A stretch of 64,000 nt of DNA. Origin: an uncultured Fluviicola sp. (lineage in GTDB: Bacteria; Bacteroidota; Bacteroidia; Flavobacteriales_D; Crocinitomicaceae). Positions 1-8,560 of the stretch are shown here, piece after piece. The stretch covers positions 124,001 through 188,000 of the forward strand of contig CAJVYC010000004.1 in NCBI GenBank assembly GCA_913009205.1. The letters are read 5' to 3'. Under the pieces are notes generated by a model, which searched no databases, had not been told where the DNA came from, and was given only the letters and a program-made list of their open reading frames with translations. Made by a program: the position numbers and the translations under genes. Positions within the stretch are counted from its first letter, which is position 1. Every line of letters starts with the position of its first letter.

Positions 1-271
1 AGCCATGAACCAAAGCATTGTGCCCAATTGAAACATTATTTCCAAGAACAGTTTTGGTTTTTTCGAAGGTGCAATGAATCACCGCACCATCTTGAATGTT
101 GACTTTGTTCCCCATTTGAATTGAGTTCACATCACCGCGAATTACGGCGCTAAACCAAACGGAGCATTGATCGCCCATGGTTACATCACCAACAATTGTT
201 GCATTTTCTGCAAACCAGCAATCGTTTCCGTGGGTTGGAGTTTTCCCCCTACATTCTTTTATTAATGCCAT
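1..271 (-). CDS. gamma carbonic anhydrase family protein (hexapeptide-repeat), 3' end outside window
   Basis: The first 90 residues are present, reading leftward from an ATG at 271; the C-terminus lies beyond base 1. The sequence shows the left-handed beta-helix signature of the gamma-class carbonic anhydrase/PaaY/YrdA group: VWFSAVIRGD at about residues 41-50, NIQDGAVIHC at about 60-69 and IGHNALVHG at the visible end. These carry the Arg, Gln/Asp and His residues that in the family build the trimer interface and the metal site. The family is either a zinc/iron carbonic anhydrase or an acyl/acetyltransferase-like protein, and the sequence alone does not separate them. No neighbour on the same strand helps. 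Confidence 0.85.
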   Translation of the reverse strand, partial: MALIKECRGKTPTHGNDCWFAENATIVGDVTMGDQCSVWFSAVIRGDVNSIQMGNKVNIQDGAVIHCTFEKTKTVLGNNVSIGHNALVHG

Positions 272-306
272 TCTGAAAATTTGAATTAAAGATAGGGATT
301 TAACTG

Positions 307-351
307 CAGAGCATTTTTGCTGAGTAAAAATTATTTAAACACAGAGCATTT
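307..351. repeat. 10-bp direct repeat CAGAGCATTT, two copies
   Basis: CAGAGCATTT occurs at 307-316 and again at 342-351, 35 bp apart, in the AT-rich spacer upstream of the carbonic-anhydrase-like gene. No other function is apparent. It may be a chance short duplication or a regulator site. Confidence 0.3.
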
Positions 352-422
352 AATCTAAAATCTAAAAGGCGAAGTCGATTCAATAGCGAAGCGGTCCATT
401 ATCCAAAAGAGCCAGCGATCCA
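351..422. repeat. dispersed GATCYAAAA / GCGAAGCGATC repeat, copy 1
   Basis: This non-coding stretch is made of short variants of one unit: CTAAAAGGCGAAGTCGATT, then TAGCGAAGCGGTCCA, then CCAAAAGAGCCAGCGATCCA. The same words recur at 3732-3783, 36085-36136 and 60050-60184, so this looks like a member of a genome-wide intergenic repeat family. It sits between the carbonic-anhydrase-like gene and the leuB relic. Confidence 0.55.
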
Positions 423-424
423 AT

Positions 425-1060
425 TTAAATCAACACCCCTTTACTCTCTTCAGTATTCCGTTTCTTAATAAAGACAGCTCCCTTATCTTCAATGTAATTC
501 GCAATTAAATGCCCAATTCGACTGCAACTCGTAGGCGGTTCAGAATTCAAATTCACAGAAACAAATCTCTTTTGCATCACCCAATCAACAGACTTTCTTG
601 TCACTTCAGTCTCCTCGTGCATTCAAAGATTCTCAAGCAACATCGCGACAGCCAAAATAGTCGCATTTGGATTCGCGATGTCCAAACCTTTTGCCTACGG
701 ATACGCCCCGTGATCACACTCGCTAAATCAGAGAGAATATCACCAAACATTTTCTCCATTAGAATCACATCAAACGATTGAGGTTGCTGAATGATCTGCA
801 TCGCAGCAATATCAACGAATAAATAATTCAACATTACATCCGGATATTGCCCTGCAATCTGCGTTACTTCTTCACGCCACAAACGAGATGTTTCCGAGTC
901 GTTCGCTTTATCGACTAAAGTCAATTTACCATTGCGTTGTTCAGCAGGTTTCAGGGTCTCGTGAGTAATTCCCTCAATTTGTTCAACGGTCTAGGAGAAC
1001 AAATCACTTGCTTCCGTTTTGTCTTCGAAAGTTGCTTTCTGGCTGTAAAAAAAACAAGCC
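425..1060 (-). pseudogene. leuB: relic of 3-isopropylmalate dehydrogenase (leuB)
   Basis: On the minus strand the LeuB sequence can be followed through three reading frames. From about 1050 down come EDKTEASDLFS, an in-frame TAG at 991-993, then TVEQIEGITHETLK and LTLVDKANDSETSRLWREE (the LeuB VDKANVLETSRLWR region), then MFGDILSDLASVITG near 730-700. There the reading jumps frame and skips the expected GSMGMLPSAS...GPLFEPIHGSAPDIAGK part, resuming as KGLDIANPNATILAVAMLLENL and, after another stop, the C-terminal SVDWVMQKRFVSVNLN near 600-540. The N-terminal ~170 residues are absent. A stop, a frameshift, an internal deletion and a missing start make this a dead gene. No other leucine-pathway gene is in the window. 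Confidence 0.88.
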
Positions 1061-1136
1061 AAGCACCTCATTATTGGAGTCCAATATAATCACGTATGAA
1101 TCCGTACCTTTAAAATGAATCATTGACCAAACATCC

Positions 1137-1991
1137 ATGAAAATCCTGCTTCTAATAACAGCATTGATTGCAACATCCCTTTCATTTTCTCAAGACAAAT
1201 CACCCTATAAGATTTACGATTCAAAAGGAAAACAAGTTACCTATTCAAAAATGCTTAAGTCGCTTCTAGAAAAGGAGATTGTACTTTTTGGAGAAGAACA
1301 CAATTGTGCACTTGCACATTGGTTGCAGTTGGAGTTAACAAAAGACATCGATAAGAAGAAAAAGCTAATCCTCGGTGCAGAAATGTTTGAAGCCGATAAT
1401 CAAGAACAAGTCAACGCTTATTTGGCAGGAACAATGAATGCTAAAGAGTTCGATTCAACCGCACGAGTATGGCCGAATCATGGGACGGATTATGCACCAT
1501 TATTGAATTACGCTCGAGATAACAATCTTAAGTTTACAGCGACCAACATCCCGCGGAAGTATGCAGGCCTTGTCTATAAAAAGGGTGGATTCGCAGCATT
1601 GGATTCGATTAGTACCGAAGAAAAATCATGGATTGCACCACTTCCAATTAAATTCGATTCTGAGCTTTCTCAATACAAAGCGATTTTAGAAATGATGGGT
1701 AAACATGGAGCTCCAGAACTTGTTATGGCGCAGGCAATTAAGGATGCAACAATGGCCCATTTCATTTTAAGTACTTATAAAACGGGGCAGTTCTTTTTAC
1801 ATTTTAACGGTTCGTTTCACTCTAATTTCTACGAAGGAATTTTGTGGTATTTAAAAGATCAAAAACCAGATTTTAACTACGGAACGATTTCAGTAGTCAC
1901 TCAAGGAAACGTCAACAAACTAGAAAAAGAGAATAGGGGTAAGGCGGATTTTATCATCTGCGTTGATGAAGATATGACAAAAACGTATTAG
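1137..1991 (+). CDS. ChaN-family (haem-binding/Tiki-like) secreted protein
   Basis: 284 residues with an N-terminal signal peptide (residues 1-18, MKILLLITALIATSLSFS then Q). FGEEH at residues 51-55 followed by AHWLQLEL, then GAEMFEADNQ near 80-90 and HFNGSFHSNFYEG near 220, are the conserved blocks of the ChaN/DUF399 family, whose Campylobacter member binds haem and whose fold is shared with Tiki/TraB-type proteins. Cleavage would leave Gln rather than a lipobox Cys, so it looks periplasmic rather than a lipoprotein. It is convergent with the acetyltransferase gene, whose stop overlaps its own stop by four bases. A TACCTTTA box near 1107 is a weak -7 candidate. The haem role is inferred from the family. 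Confidence 0.85.
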   Translation: MKILLLITALIATSLSFSQDKSPYKIYDSKGKQVTYSKMLKSLLEKEIVLFGEEHNCALAHWLQLELTKDIDKKKKLILGAEMFEADNQEQVNAYLAGTMNAKEFDSTARVWPNHGTDYAPLLNYARDNNLKFTATNIPRKYAGLVYKKGGFAALDSISTEEKSWIAPLPIKFDSELSQYKAILEMMGKHGAPELVMAQAIKDATMAHFILSTYKTGQFFLHFNGSFHSNFYEGILWYLKDQKPDFNYGTISVVTQGNVNKLEKENRGKADFIICVDEDMTKTY

Positions 1992-2491
1992 AGTAACATC
2001 TCGTAGCAATAGTACGGATGGTCCTTTTTGTATTTCAGATAAACAGGGCCTAAATCAGTATAACCCCGGTTCGTATAAAATTTCTGATTTCTCGGATTCT
2101 GACTAAAAGTATCCAATCGAATTGCATCATACCGCTCATCTTTTGCATAAACTTCAGCGAAGTTCATTATTTTTCGCGCAATTCCCTTTCCTTGTTGATC
2201 GGGATGAACAGCCAAACGATGAACCACAATATTTCTATCGGTATCACTTGTGGACCAATTGATATCTCCATATTCCTCATCTTGAGATTCGTTAAGAACA
2301 ACAATTCCCAAAACAATTCCATTCTCTCGATAAGCGAAAAGAGTTTCGGTATTAAGATCCTTAAGAATGCTATTCCGATCAGGATAGTTCTCATCCCACT
2401 GATCGATTCCGTTATCGCGCATGTGTTTACCACAAGCTTGTGTCAGCTCAAGAATACTATCTAATTCGTATAATTCCCCTTTAGAGATCAT
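1988..2491 (-). CDS. GNAT family N-acetyltransferase
   Basis: 167 residues. The GNAT acetyl-CoA-binding block is clear: VHRLAVHPDQQGKGIARKI at about residues 89-108, with the Q/R-x-x-G-x-G/A loop as QQGKGIA, followed by the helix IMNFAEVYA. The late motif SQNPRNQKFYTNRGY at about 130-145 is the usual motif B segment. The substrate cannot be told from the sequence. The gene starts one base after the stop of kbl on the same strand, which suggests co-transcription with kbl, and it converges on the ChaN-like gene. Confidence 0.88.
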   Translation of the reverse strand: MISKGELYELDSILELTQACGKHMRDNGIDQWDENYPDRNSILKDLNTETLFAYRENGIVLGIVVLNESQDEEYGDINWSTSDTDRNIVVHRLAVHPDQQGKGIARKIMNFAEVYAKDERYDAIRLDTFSQNPRNQKFYTNRGYTDLGPVYLKYKKDHPYYCYEMLL

Positions 2492-2492
2492 C

Positions 2493-3683
2493 TTAGTCGA
2501 TTACGCCGAGTTCCTTACCAATCTTGATAAATGCAGCTGCAGCTTTGTCCAAATCAGCATTGGAGTGAGCCGCAGAAATTTGCGTACGAATTCTAGCTGC
2601 GCCTTTCGCAACAACAGGGTAGAAGAATCCAATTGCGTAAACGCCTTCTTCCAATAATTTATCTGCGAACTTTTGTGACAATGCCGCATCGTATAACATG
2701 ATCGGAACAATTGGCGAATCGCCTGGTTTGATATCGAATCCGGCGGCAACAATTTGATCCTTGAAATACTTTGTATTCTCCTCAAGTTGATCTCTAAGCG
2801 CTGTGTTCGAACTCAAAATATCAAATACTTTAATTGACGCACCAACAATTGATGGGGCCAATGAATTTGAGAATAAATAAGGGCGAGACTTTTGACGAAG
2901 CATGTCAATAATTTCTTTTGGTCCAGTTGTATAACCGCCCATTGCACCGCCCAATGCTTTTCCTAAAGTTCCAGTTACAATATCAACACGGTCTTCAACT
3001 CCACAATGTTCTGGAACACCACGACCTGTTTTTCCAATAAATCCAGCAGAGTGGCATTCATCTGACATGACCAATGCGTCATATTTATCAGCCAGTGCAC
3101 AGATTTCGTCCATTTTGGCCAAATCACCGTCCATTGAGAAAACACCATCTGTCACGATAATTCTGAAGCGTTGTTCTTGGGCTGCTATTAATTGCGTTTC
3201 CAAGTCCTCCATGTTTGAGTGCTTGTATCGGTAACGCTGCGCCTTGCACAAACGAACGCCATCAATAATGGAAGCATGGTTCAACTCATCAGAAATAATA
3301 GCATCTTCTGCTGTAAACAAAGGTTCAAAAAGCCCACCGTTAGCGTCAAATGCCGCTGCGTAAAGAATTGTATCATCATTGCCATAGAACTTAGAGATTT
3401 TCGCTTCAAGTTCTTTGTGTATGTCTTGAGTACCACAAATAAATCGAACCGATGACATTCCAAAACCATGAGAATCCAAGGCGTCTTTTGAAGCTTGAAT
3501 TACATCTGGATGAGAAGAAAGACCCAAGTAATTGTTTGCACACATGATGATCACATCCTCTCCAGTACTCACATGAACGTTTGCTCCTTGAGGTGAAGTA
3601 ATAACTCTTTCTCGCTTATATATTCCGGCTTCGTCAATCGCTTTTAATTCCGACTGAAGATGATCTTTCATTTTGCTGTACAT
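2493..3683 (-). CDS. kbl: glycine C-acetyltransferase (2-amino-3-ketobutyrate CoA ligase)
   Basis: 396 residues, the usual length for Kbl. A fold-type I PLP enzyme of the alpha-oxoamine synthase family: [12 protein letters not shown] at 49-60, [15 protein letters not shown] at 208-222, and the PLP Schiff-base lysine, Lys242, in [10 protein letters not shown]. Kbl cleaves 2-amino-3-ketobutyrate with CoA to glycine and acetyl-CoA in threonine breakdown. The paralogues BioF and Spt belong to the same family, but overall length, ICGTQ and the N-terminal segment fit Kbl. No tdh gene is adjacent. A TAAATTTG -7 box lies about 20 bases upstream of the ATG. Confidence 0.92.
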   Translation of the reverse strand: MYSKMKDHLQSELKAIDEAGIYKRERVITSPQGANVHVSTGEDVIIMCANNYLGLSSHPDVIQASKDALDSHGFGMSSVRFICGTQDIHKELEAKISKFYGNDDTILYAAAFDANGGLFEPLFTAEDAIISDELNHASIIDGVRLCKAQRYRYKHSNMEDLETQLIAAQEQRFRIIVTDGVFSMDGDLAKMDEICALADKYDALVMSDECHSAGFIGKTGRGVPEHCGVEDRVDIVTGTLGKALGGAMGGYTTGPKEIIDMLRQKSRPYLFSNSLAPSIVGASIKVFDILSSNTALRDQLEENTKYFKDQIVAAGFDIKPGDSPIVPIMLYDAALSQKFADKLLEEGVYAIGFFYPVVAKGAARIRTQISAAHSNADLDKAAAAFIKIGKELGVID

Positions 3684-3704
3684 GGCTCAATTTTTTGTTG
3701 AAGA

Positions 3705-3712
3705 CAAATTTA
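3705..3712 (-). promoter_or_regulatory. -7 box of the kbl promoter (TAAATTTG)
   Basis: On the minus strand TAAATTTG, an exact TAnnTTTG, ends about 21 bases before the kbl start codon. I see no good TTTG at the expected 19-base spacing, so this is a half-supported Bacteroidota-type promoter. Confidence 0.4.
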
Positions 3713-3731
3713 AGAGAAAAAGCGATTATTT

Positions 3732-3783
3732 GATGGTCCGATTTATCGAATATTCGAACGATCTAAAGATCAAACAATCAATC
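3732..3783. repeat. dispersed GATCYAAAA repeat, copy 2
   Basis: Between kbl and the DUF5686 gene are GATGGTCCGATTTATCGAA, then TCGAACGATCTAAAGATCAAA and CAATCAATC. TCGAACGATC, AAAGATCAAA and GATGGTCC are all found again, in a different order, inside murC (36085-36136). This argues for a shared repeat family rather than chance. Confidence 0.5.
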
Positions 3784-6285
3784 TTAAAAATTCCACTTCA
3801 AATTCCGATTGTTCAGAACGGCGAATGAAATTTTAAAACTTGGAGTAGGATCAATTTTATTACCATCGGAGAGAACGCCGTAGATTCCAAGGCGCAAACG
3901 GCGCTTAGAGAATTTGAGATTACGTTCCAATCCAGCAAGGATTTCAAAATGCTGCCAATTGAATTCAGGGATGTATAACGCTCCTCCTCCAATAACAAGT
4001 CCAATACCTGTTTTCTTCATGAACGGAATCTTGTTTAAGATCGCTCCGTTGTCGTGGTGAACGAAATGCGCTTCGTAGTAGATCTTTTGCGTCGGCAGTG
4101 TAGAATCCAATCCTTGGAACGAATACAATGGGTTAGAGAACCAAAAAGGATCGCTTCGTCTGTGAAACTTTTGATCCGCATCCTGGAGTCGTTTTGTGTT
4201 TAAGAACAGCCCTGTTGTTACATGGTAACTTGAAGTTCCAAGGGTTCCAATCTTAAACGTTTGCATCGCTCCAAATCGGATGTAGTCATGATCTATATCA
4301 CTGCCTAAAACACCACGAATTCCTTTTTCGTACCAAGCATAAAACATTGGCCATTTTGAACCCAAAACTACTTTTCTATTCGGCTCACGCATGTAGCGTT
4401 GGCCTGGTGTGTACTTCAAAGTTGCGCCAAAAATTAAGGCTTGATAGGCTTGAAATTCAGTTGGTTCATTGTTTGGTAGAACTTCATCGACCGCTGTTAT
4501 GAACTCGTAGTCTTTGAGACTTCTTCTTTCCGTAAAAGTTATGTCGGATTCAAGATACAACCCGTTTATTAATTCGTAAGAATGATCAAATGTTAAATGG
4601 GTGACTTCGATGAAGTTGTCTCTTTTGTAAATTTGAGTAATGGCATCAAATCCTCGAATGGCATCAAACCCATGGGCCAATTTAAATCCGACGGTTCCAA
4701 AGTGAAACGGACTGTACCTGAAATCGCCACCAATGTCACCCTTTATATCCGAGTTCATAAACCCATAAGAAACTTCCGCTTCAAAATCTATCCACCGTTC
4801 ATCATCCCATTTTTTAAAGAAGGAAAAGCCAGGTGCAATTCTCGGGCCTGCAATGTAAATTGGACGAGCCAGACCTGCGATAGAGCTGAAACCCCATTGC
4901 GTCTTTTTTCCTCGATTCCGATGATCGATTCCCCACCAAAGCACTTTCAGTGCGGTCACCTTATTGAATATTTTATCTATGGAATCTAAGTATTCCGTTC
5001 GATGCTGGGCATCATAAATACTGTCTTTTGTAATGATGAATTGGCGTTCTTCTGGTGTTAACTTAACCTGGCGTTTTTCACTCCAATACGTTGTATCTTT
5101 GTCGTAAGCTTCTTGTTCAGTGATGGCCACTTCATTTCCGAAAAGCTTAGGCGGGAATTGAGGGTCGAAATTATAACTGTCAAAATTGGCAGTTGTCGTG
5201 CAGGTTGATGTTTCATTCTTGTATTCTACTCCGTAATCTAAAACCTGTTTTCTTAGAACGCACATCGTATCTCCTGGATGGTCAAACTCTTGAGTAATTG
5301 TGAAGTAATCATATACAAGCAGGTTGCCTTTCTCCATTGTCAGCTCTAGTTTTTGAACCAACCACAGCGAATCAACGACATAAATATGTCCTGCTAAAGT
5401 TGTTGTGGCTGTATTTCGAGCGATGATTTTAATCTTGCTTATTTTTTGACTGTTTTCCTCGTATTGTTCAACGAGTTTGTATTTGTAGGATAAAATCCCC
5501 GGTCCAGAAATAGGCGAACTGACAGGTGTTTGGTGCAAATCATCCAAATGTAATAAGTTGGAGAAGAAATTGAAATTTGATTTAACCGTTGTTGTGTAAT
5601 AGAGCTGGTTTCTTTTGCTTCCTCTTTGCTCAAATGCATTTCTAACCTCCTTTACTTTCCATTTAGATCCATAATTTCGTATAAAATCTACCTCAATCAA
5701 ATTCATGTTTTTGGCTAATTCTTCATCTGCTTTGTGTTTTTCTGCAAATGGATCGTTAATACCTGAAGGGTCAGTATTTACTTCTTCATCGGAGTCCTTC
5801 TTTGTCTTCTTTTCATCGTCTTTTCGCGTAATTTTCTCAGTCGCCTTTATGTAACCATGAACTGTATGCGGATAATTCCATGGATTCGTCTGATCTCTTT
5901 TGGCGACCACCTTTAACATTATTTCCCGCCCAGGATTCGATTTTTTCACGGATACATTTATATCTTCAATGTCTTGAATCTTCGTTGGAAAAAGGACCAT
6001 ATCTTTGGTAACCGTAATTTCTGAAATTGTAACGTATGCTTCTCGCGTATCATAGCCAGCTGTGCTAAAAAAGAGAAAATACTCATCGGGAATCAATCGC
6101 ATTTCATAATATCCTAGGGCATCGGCCACCGTTCTTAGCTCCGTAGAGTTTTTAACGAACACCTTGGCGTGCGGAATGGGATTGCCTAATTCATCTGTTA
6201 TTGTTCCTTTGAGAAGCTTTTGAGCATTTAAACTTCCTCCTAAAAGAAGAAAACTCAAAAGGGTTATAAGTTGCGCAATTTTCAT
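3784..6285 (-). CDS. DUF5686 / carboxypeptidase-regulatory-like outer-membrane protein
   Basis: 833 residues. Signal peptide at 1-21 (MKIAQLITLLSFLLLGGSLNA), then a CarboxypepD_reg-like beta-sandwich at about 24-105 (KGTITDELGNPIPHAKVFVKN...YEMRLIP). The rest matches the DUF5686 type: a central region with IKIIARNT and YVVDSLWLV, then alternating short beta-strands rich in aromatic residues ending in LKWNF, a typical outer-membrane C-terminal strand. The architecture resembles TonB-receptor-like Bacteroidota surface proteins without a plug domain. A Lys/Asp/Glu-rich insert lies near 155-180. It is monocistronic by spacing. Function is unknown. Confidence 0.8.
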   Translation of the reverse strand: MKIAQLITLLSFLLLGGSLNAQKLLKGTITDELGNPIPHAKVFVKNSTELRTVADALGYYEMRLIPDEYFLFFSTAGYDTREAYVTISEITVTKDMVLFPTKIQDIEDINVSVKKSNPGREIMLKVVAKRDQTNPWNYPHTVHGYIKATEKITRKDDEKKTKKDSDEEVNTDPSGINDPFAEKHKADEELAKNMNLIEVDFIRNYGSKWKVKEVRNAFEQRGSKRNQLYYTTTVKSNFNFFSNLLHLDDLHQTPVSSPISGPGILSYKYKLVEQYEENSQKISKIKIIARNTATTTLAGHIYVVDSLWLVQKLELTMEKGNLLVYDYFTITQEFDHPGDTMCVLRKQVLDYGVEYKNETSTCTTTANFDSYNFDPQFPPKLFGNEVAITEQEAYDKDTTYWSEKRQVKLTPEERQFIITKDSIYDAQHRTEYLDSIDKIFNKVTALKVLWWGIDHRNRGKKTQWGFSSIAGLARPIYIAGPRIAPGFSFFKKWDDERWIDFEAEVSYGFMNSDIKGDIGGDFRYSPFHFGTVGFKLAHGFDAIRGFDAITQIYKRDNFIEVTHLTFDHSYELINGLYLESDITFTERRSLKDYEFITAVDEVLPNNEPTEFQAYQALIFGATLKYTPGQRYMREPNRKVVLGSKWPMFYAWYEKGIRGVLGSDIDHDYIRFGAMQTFKIGTLGTSSYHVTTGLFLNTKRLQDADQKFHRRSDPFWFSNPLYSFQGLDSTLPTQKIYYEAHFVHHDNGAILNKIPFMKKTGIGLVIGGGALYIPEFNWQHFEILAGLERNLKFSKRRLRLGIYGVLSDGNKIDPTPSFKISFAVLNNRNLKWNF

Positions 6286-6446
6286 TGTATAAACGACACA
6301 TTCATTGCAGGTTTAGCTACAAAATTCAACATATTTCTGACTTGTCCTATTAAAAATACAGAATTGCTCAACCATTGTAATCAAAAATGTGATTAAAGTA
6401 ACGCAGAGGACAATGAATTAACTATAAATGTGATAGAAGGGGTTTT

Positions 6447-6677
6447 CTATTCTTCGCTGGCTTCTTTTTCTGCCATATATTTGAGGTGCTTTTCCATACG
6501 TTTCATCATCCAACGGCGAACGAAGTACATGAGGAAACAAAGTCCAGAAAATAGGTAATAATATGCCCAGATTTTGAAGCCACTTTTCTCAGTGAATCCC
6601 ATGTAGGTAACAATCACGAAAATGAGAATTCCGATGAAAAGCCAAAAGTAAAGCATGATTTTATTGTACAACTGCAT
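6447..6677 (-). CDS. small inner-membrane protein, two transmembrane helices
   Basis: 76 residues. Two hydrophobic helices, about residues 8-27 (LYFWLFIGILIFVIVTYMGF) and 37-54 (WAYYYLFSGLCFLMYFV), are followed by a basic segment (RRWMMKRMEKHLKYM) and an acidic tail. By the positive-inside rule the C-terminus should face the cytoplasm. It starts 29 bases after the lptC stop, so it is probably the last gene of the coaX-lptC transcription unit. Not assigned to a named family. Confidence 0.7.
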   Translation of the reverse strand: MQLYNKIMLYFWLFIGILIFVIVTYMGFTEKSGFKIWAYYYLFSGLCFLMYFVRRWMMKRMEKHLKYMAEKEASEE

Positions 6678-6706
6678 TGCGTAAGTTTTTCATAAAAGTA
6701 GTTATT

Positions 6707-7273
6707 CTAATCAGAATCGGACATCGCTGCTTCACCAACGGGATTATTAACTTGATAGGAGCTGAAAGATTGAGTTGTTCGAATGCCCGAGCCCGTTCCA
6801 ACCTTGCCGTTTCTTCTTACAATCACGTTTCGGTCTGTGTAAATAGAACTGTCGCTTTGATTGTAGAACAATTCTTCAGTTTCAAGAATTTGGTTTTTAT
6901 TAATGTTGCGGAGCACAACGGAATCCCGAACAAATATGATGCCCGTTTGGTGGTTCACCACTCCGTACAAAGCCGTTAATTTTGAGACAATTTCCCCATC
7001 AGGAGAGTAAAAGTCAACAGTAACTCCATCTTTGATTTTTGTTACTCGTTCTGGCACTTTGAAGGTTTCCGCTATCACAGCGTTAATTCTCACTTGGGCA
7101 TATCCTGAGTCAGTAATTAGAACTTCGGCATTGGCCATCACTTCTCCCGCTGCCTTGTCATCGAAGGTTACTTTTTCAATTGTGTCCAAATCATTTACAC
7201 ATGAAAAAAGAATACCTGCTGCGAAAATCATAGCAGGTATTCTAAATAATTTTTTCGATGAATTTAACTTCAC
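6707..7273 (-). CDS. lptC: LPS export lipoprotein LptC-like
   Basis: 188 residues. A signal peptide ends in a lipobox, ILFSC, with Cys25 as the likely lipidated residue, although the E. coli protein uses a transmembrane anchor instead. The rest is the repetitive beta-jellyroll of the LptC/OstA class, with typical blocks VTKIKDGVTVDFYSPDGE, SKLTALYGVVNHQTG and FVRDSVVLRN. LptC bridges LptBFG and LptA in the periplasm for lipopolysaccharide transport. The start is a GTG one base after the stop of the upstream gene; no ATG fits, and the lipobox position supports it. Position behind coaX and a secreted repeat protein is a common Flavobacteriia order. Confidence 0.85.
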   Translation of the reverse strand: MKLNSSKKLFRIPAMIFAAGILFSCVNDLDTIEKVTFDDKAAGEVMANAEVLITDSGYAQVRINAVIAETFKVPERVTKIKDGVTVDFYSPDGEIVSKLTALYGVVNHQTGIIFVRDSVVLRNINKNQILETEELFYNQSDSSIYTDRNVIVRRNGKVGTGSGIRTTQSFSSYQVNNPVGEAAMSDSD

Positions 7274-7274
7274 T

Positions 7275-8552
7275 CTAGTTGCATGGTTTCACCGTTACTC
7301 CCCAACATTCAAGAGTAACTGATGCAGGGTTTCCTTCACCGAAACAATCTTTTGCTGTCGGGAACTTTGCTTTGTATTGTGCAATTAGGTTAGCGCTTGC
7401 AGCTCCTCCAGATTGCTCTAAAAGTTGAACAGCATAGATGTAGTTACAATTTCTTTCAAAAGTACTTACACCGCATGAGTTCGCCATTTGACCAACACAC
7501 TGTCCTGCTATCGACATTGCCTTTCCTCTAAATTTCCCTTGAATGTTCATCGCTTTGCTATAAGCTGCCTTGTAAGATCTCGTTCTGAAAAGGTTGTTTA
7601 CAATTTTGTACTTCAATTCAACTCTACGCTCTTGAGTTACCTCTTCTAAATTAATTAGTTTTTCGTAAATCGCATTGGCATCTCTGTATTTGTTTTCACT
7701 CTCAAGACTTTTACCTTTCATCTCAAGAGCTTTAGGAGAAACGGGATCTCTTTGCAAATATGCATTGATCAAATCCATGTACTCCTGTGTATCCTCACAT
7801 TTCTTTGTTTCCATCAAATCGATTAAGCTCATTAGTGAAACTTTAGCTGCTTCAACATCTTCTGGAAGACTCGCAATAAATCCAGCAATCTCTGGTGTTA
7901 AATCGTCACATGTTTGAACAACCGAGTTGAAATAAACTGTAATACCTTCTTGTGCTCTAAGTGAGAAGTTTGATTTTGTGATCAATTTTGATAAGTCAAA
8001 ATAATCATTGATCATTCTTTTCTTCAGTACATTTTTCTTTGTAGCTTCTTGCTCCATGAAGTAAAGTGTGAACGTGTTGTAGTAATGCAAAGGAATGTAC
8101 ATCTCTTGAACTGGAGTCCCGCCATCTGCGTGAGCTGCAATTCCTCGAGTAAAATACTTATCCGCTTTTAAATAATCAGGAGCTGATTTTTGAAGTTCGA
8201 AATTTCCTCTGTACATGTCGTTTTTGTTTTCGTACAGTCCCTTTTCTTCCATTCTATCCCAAATAGCACATAATGTATCAGAAAACAATTTTTTCGCGTC
8301 AGCATCTGTTTCCACATTAATAACACGAATAAGACTTCCAGTTAAACGACCGTAATTTGCGGCATCAAACTCTCCACAGATTGTTTCACCTTTGAGAAAA
8401 TATTCTGTCGCTTCTTTGTAGTTTTCAGCTATCATCGCATCATTCGCGATTTTTTTCATTCTTTGGCATTCTCTGTCTTCATCTTGAGCAAACGTTGCTG
8501 TTGCAAGAATCATTGATACTCCTAATAAGATACTCCCTAGTTTCATATTCAT
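7275..8552 (-). CDS. secreted tetratricopeptide-like repeat protein
   Basis: About 425 residues. An ATG at 8552 (MNMKLG...) is preferred over an upstream GTG; the signal peptide runs LGSILLGVSMILATATFAQ. The mature part is helical with TPR-like pairs, for example IANDAMIAENYKEATEYFLKG at about 30-50 and SPKALEMKGKSLESENKYRD later, and contains several Cys residues (CQRM, CGEF, CDDL, CNYIY, C near the end). It lies between an outer-membrane protein gene and lptC with almost no spacing, so it is likely in the same transcript. The role is unknown; a scaffold in envelope assembly is a reasonable inference only. Confidence 0.75.
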   Translation of the reverse strand: MNMKLGSILLGVSMILATATFAQDEDRECQRMKKIANDAMIAENYKEATEYFLKGETICGEFDAANYGRLTGSLIRVINVETDADAKKLFSDTLCAIWDRMEEKGLYENKNDMYRGNFELQKSAPDYLKADKYFTRGIAAHADGGTPVQEMYIPLHYYNTFTLYFMEQEATKKNVLKKRMINDYFDLSKLITKSNFSLRAQEGITVYFNSVVQTCDDLTPEIAGFIASLPEDVEAAKVSLMSLIDLMETKKCEDTQEYMDLINAYLQRDPVSPKALEMKGKSLESENKYRDANAIYEKLINLEEVTQERRVELKYKIVNNLFRTRSYKAAYSKAMNIQGKFRGKAMSIAGQCVGQMANSCGVSTFERNCNYIYAVQLLEQSGGAASANLIAQYKAKFPTAKDCFGEGNPASVTLECWGVTVKPCN

Positions 8553-8560
8553 CACTTTAG

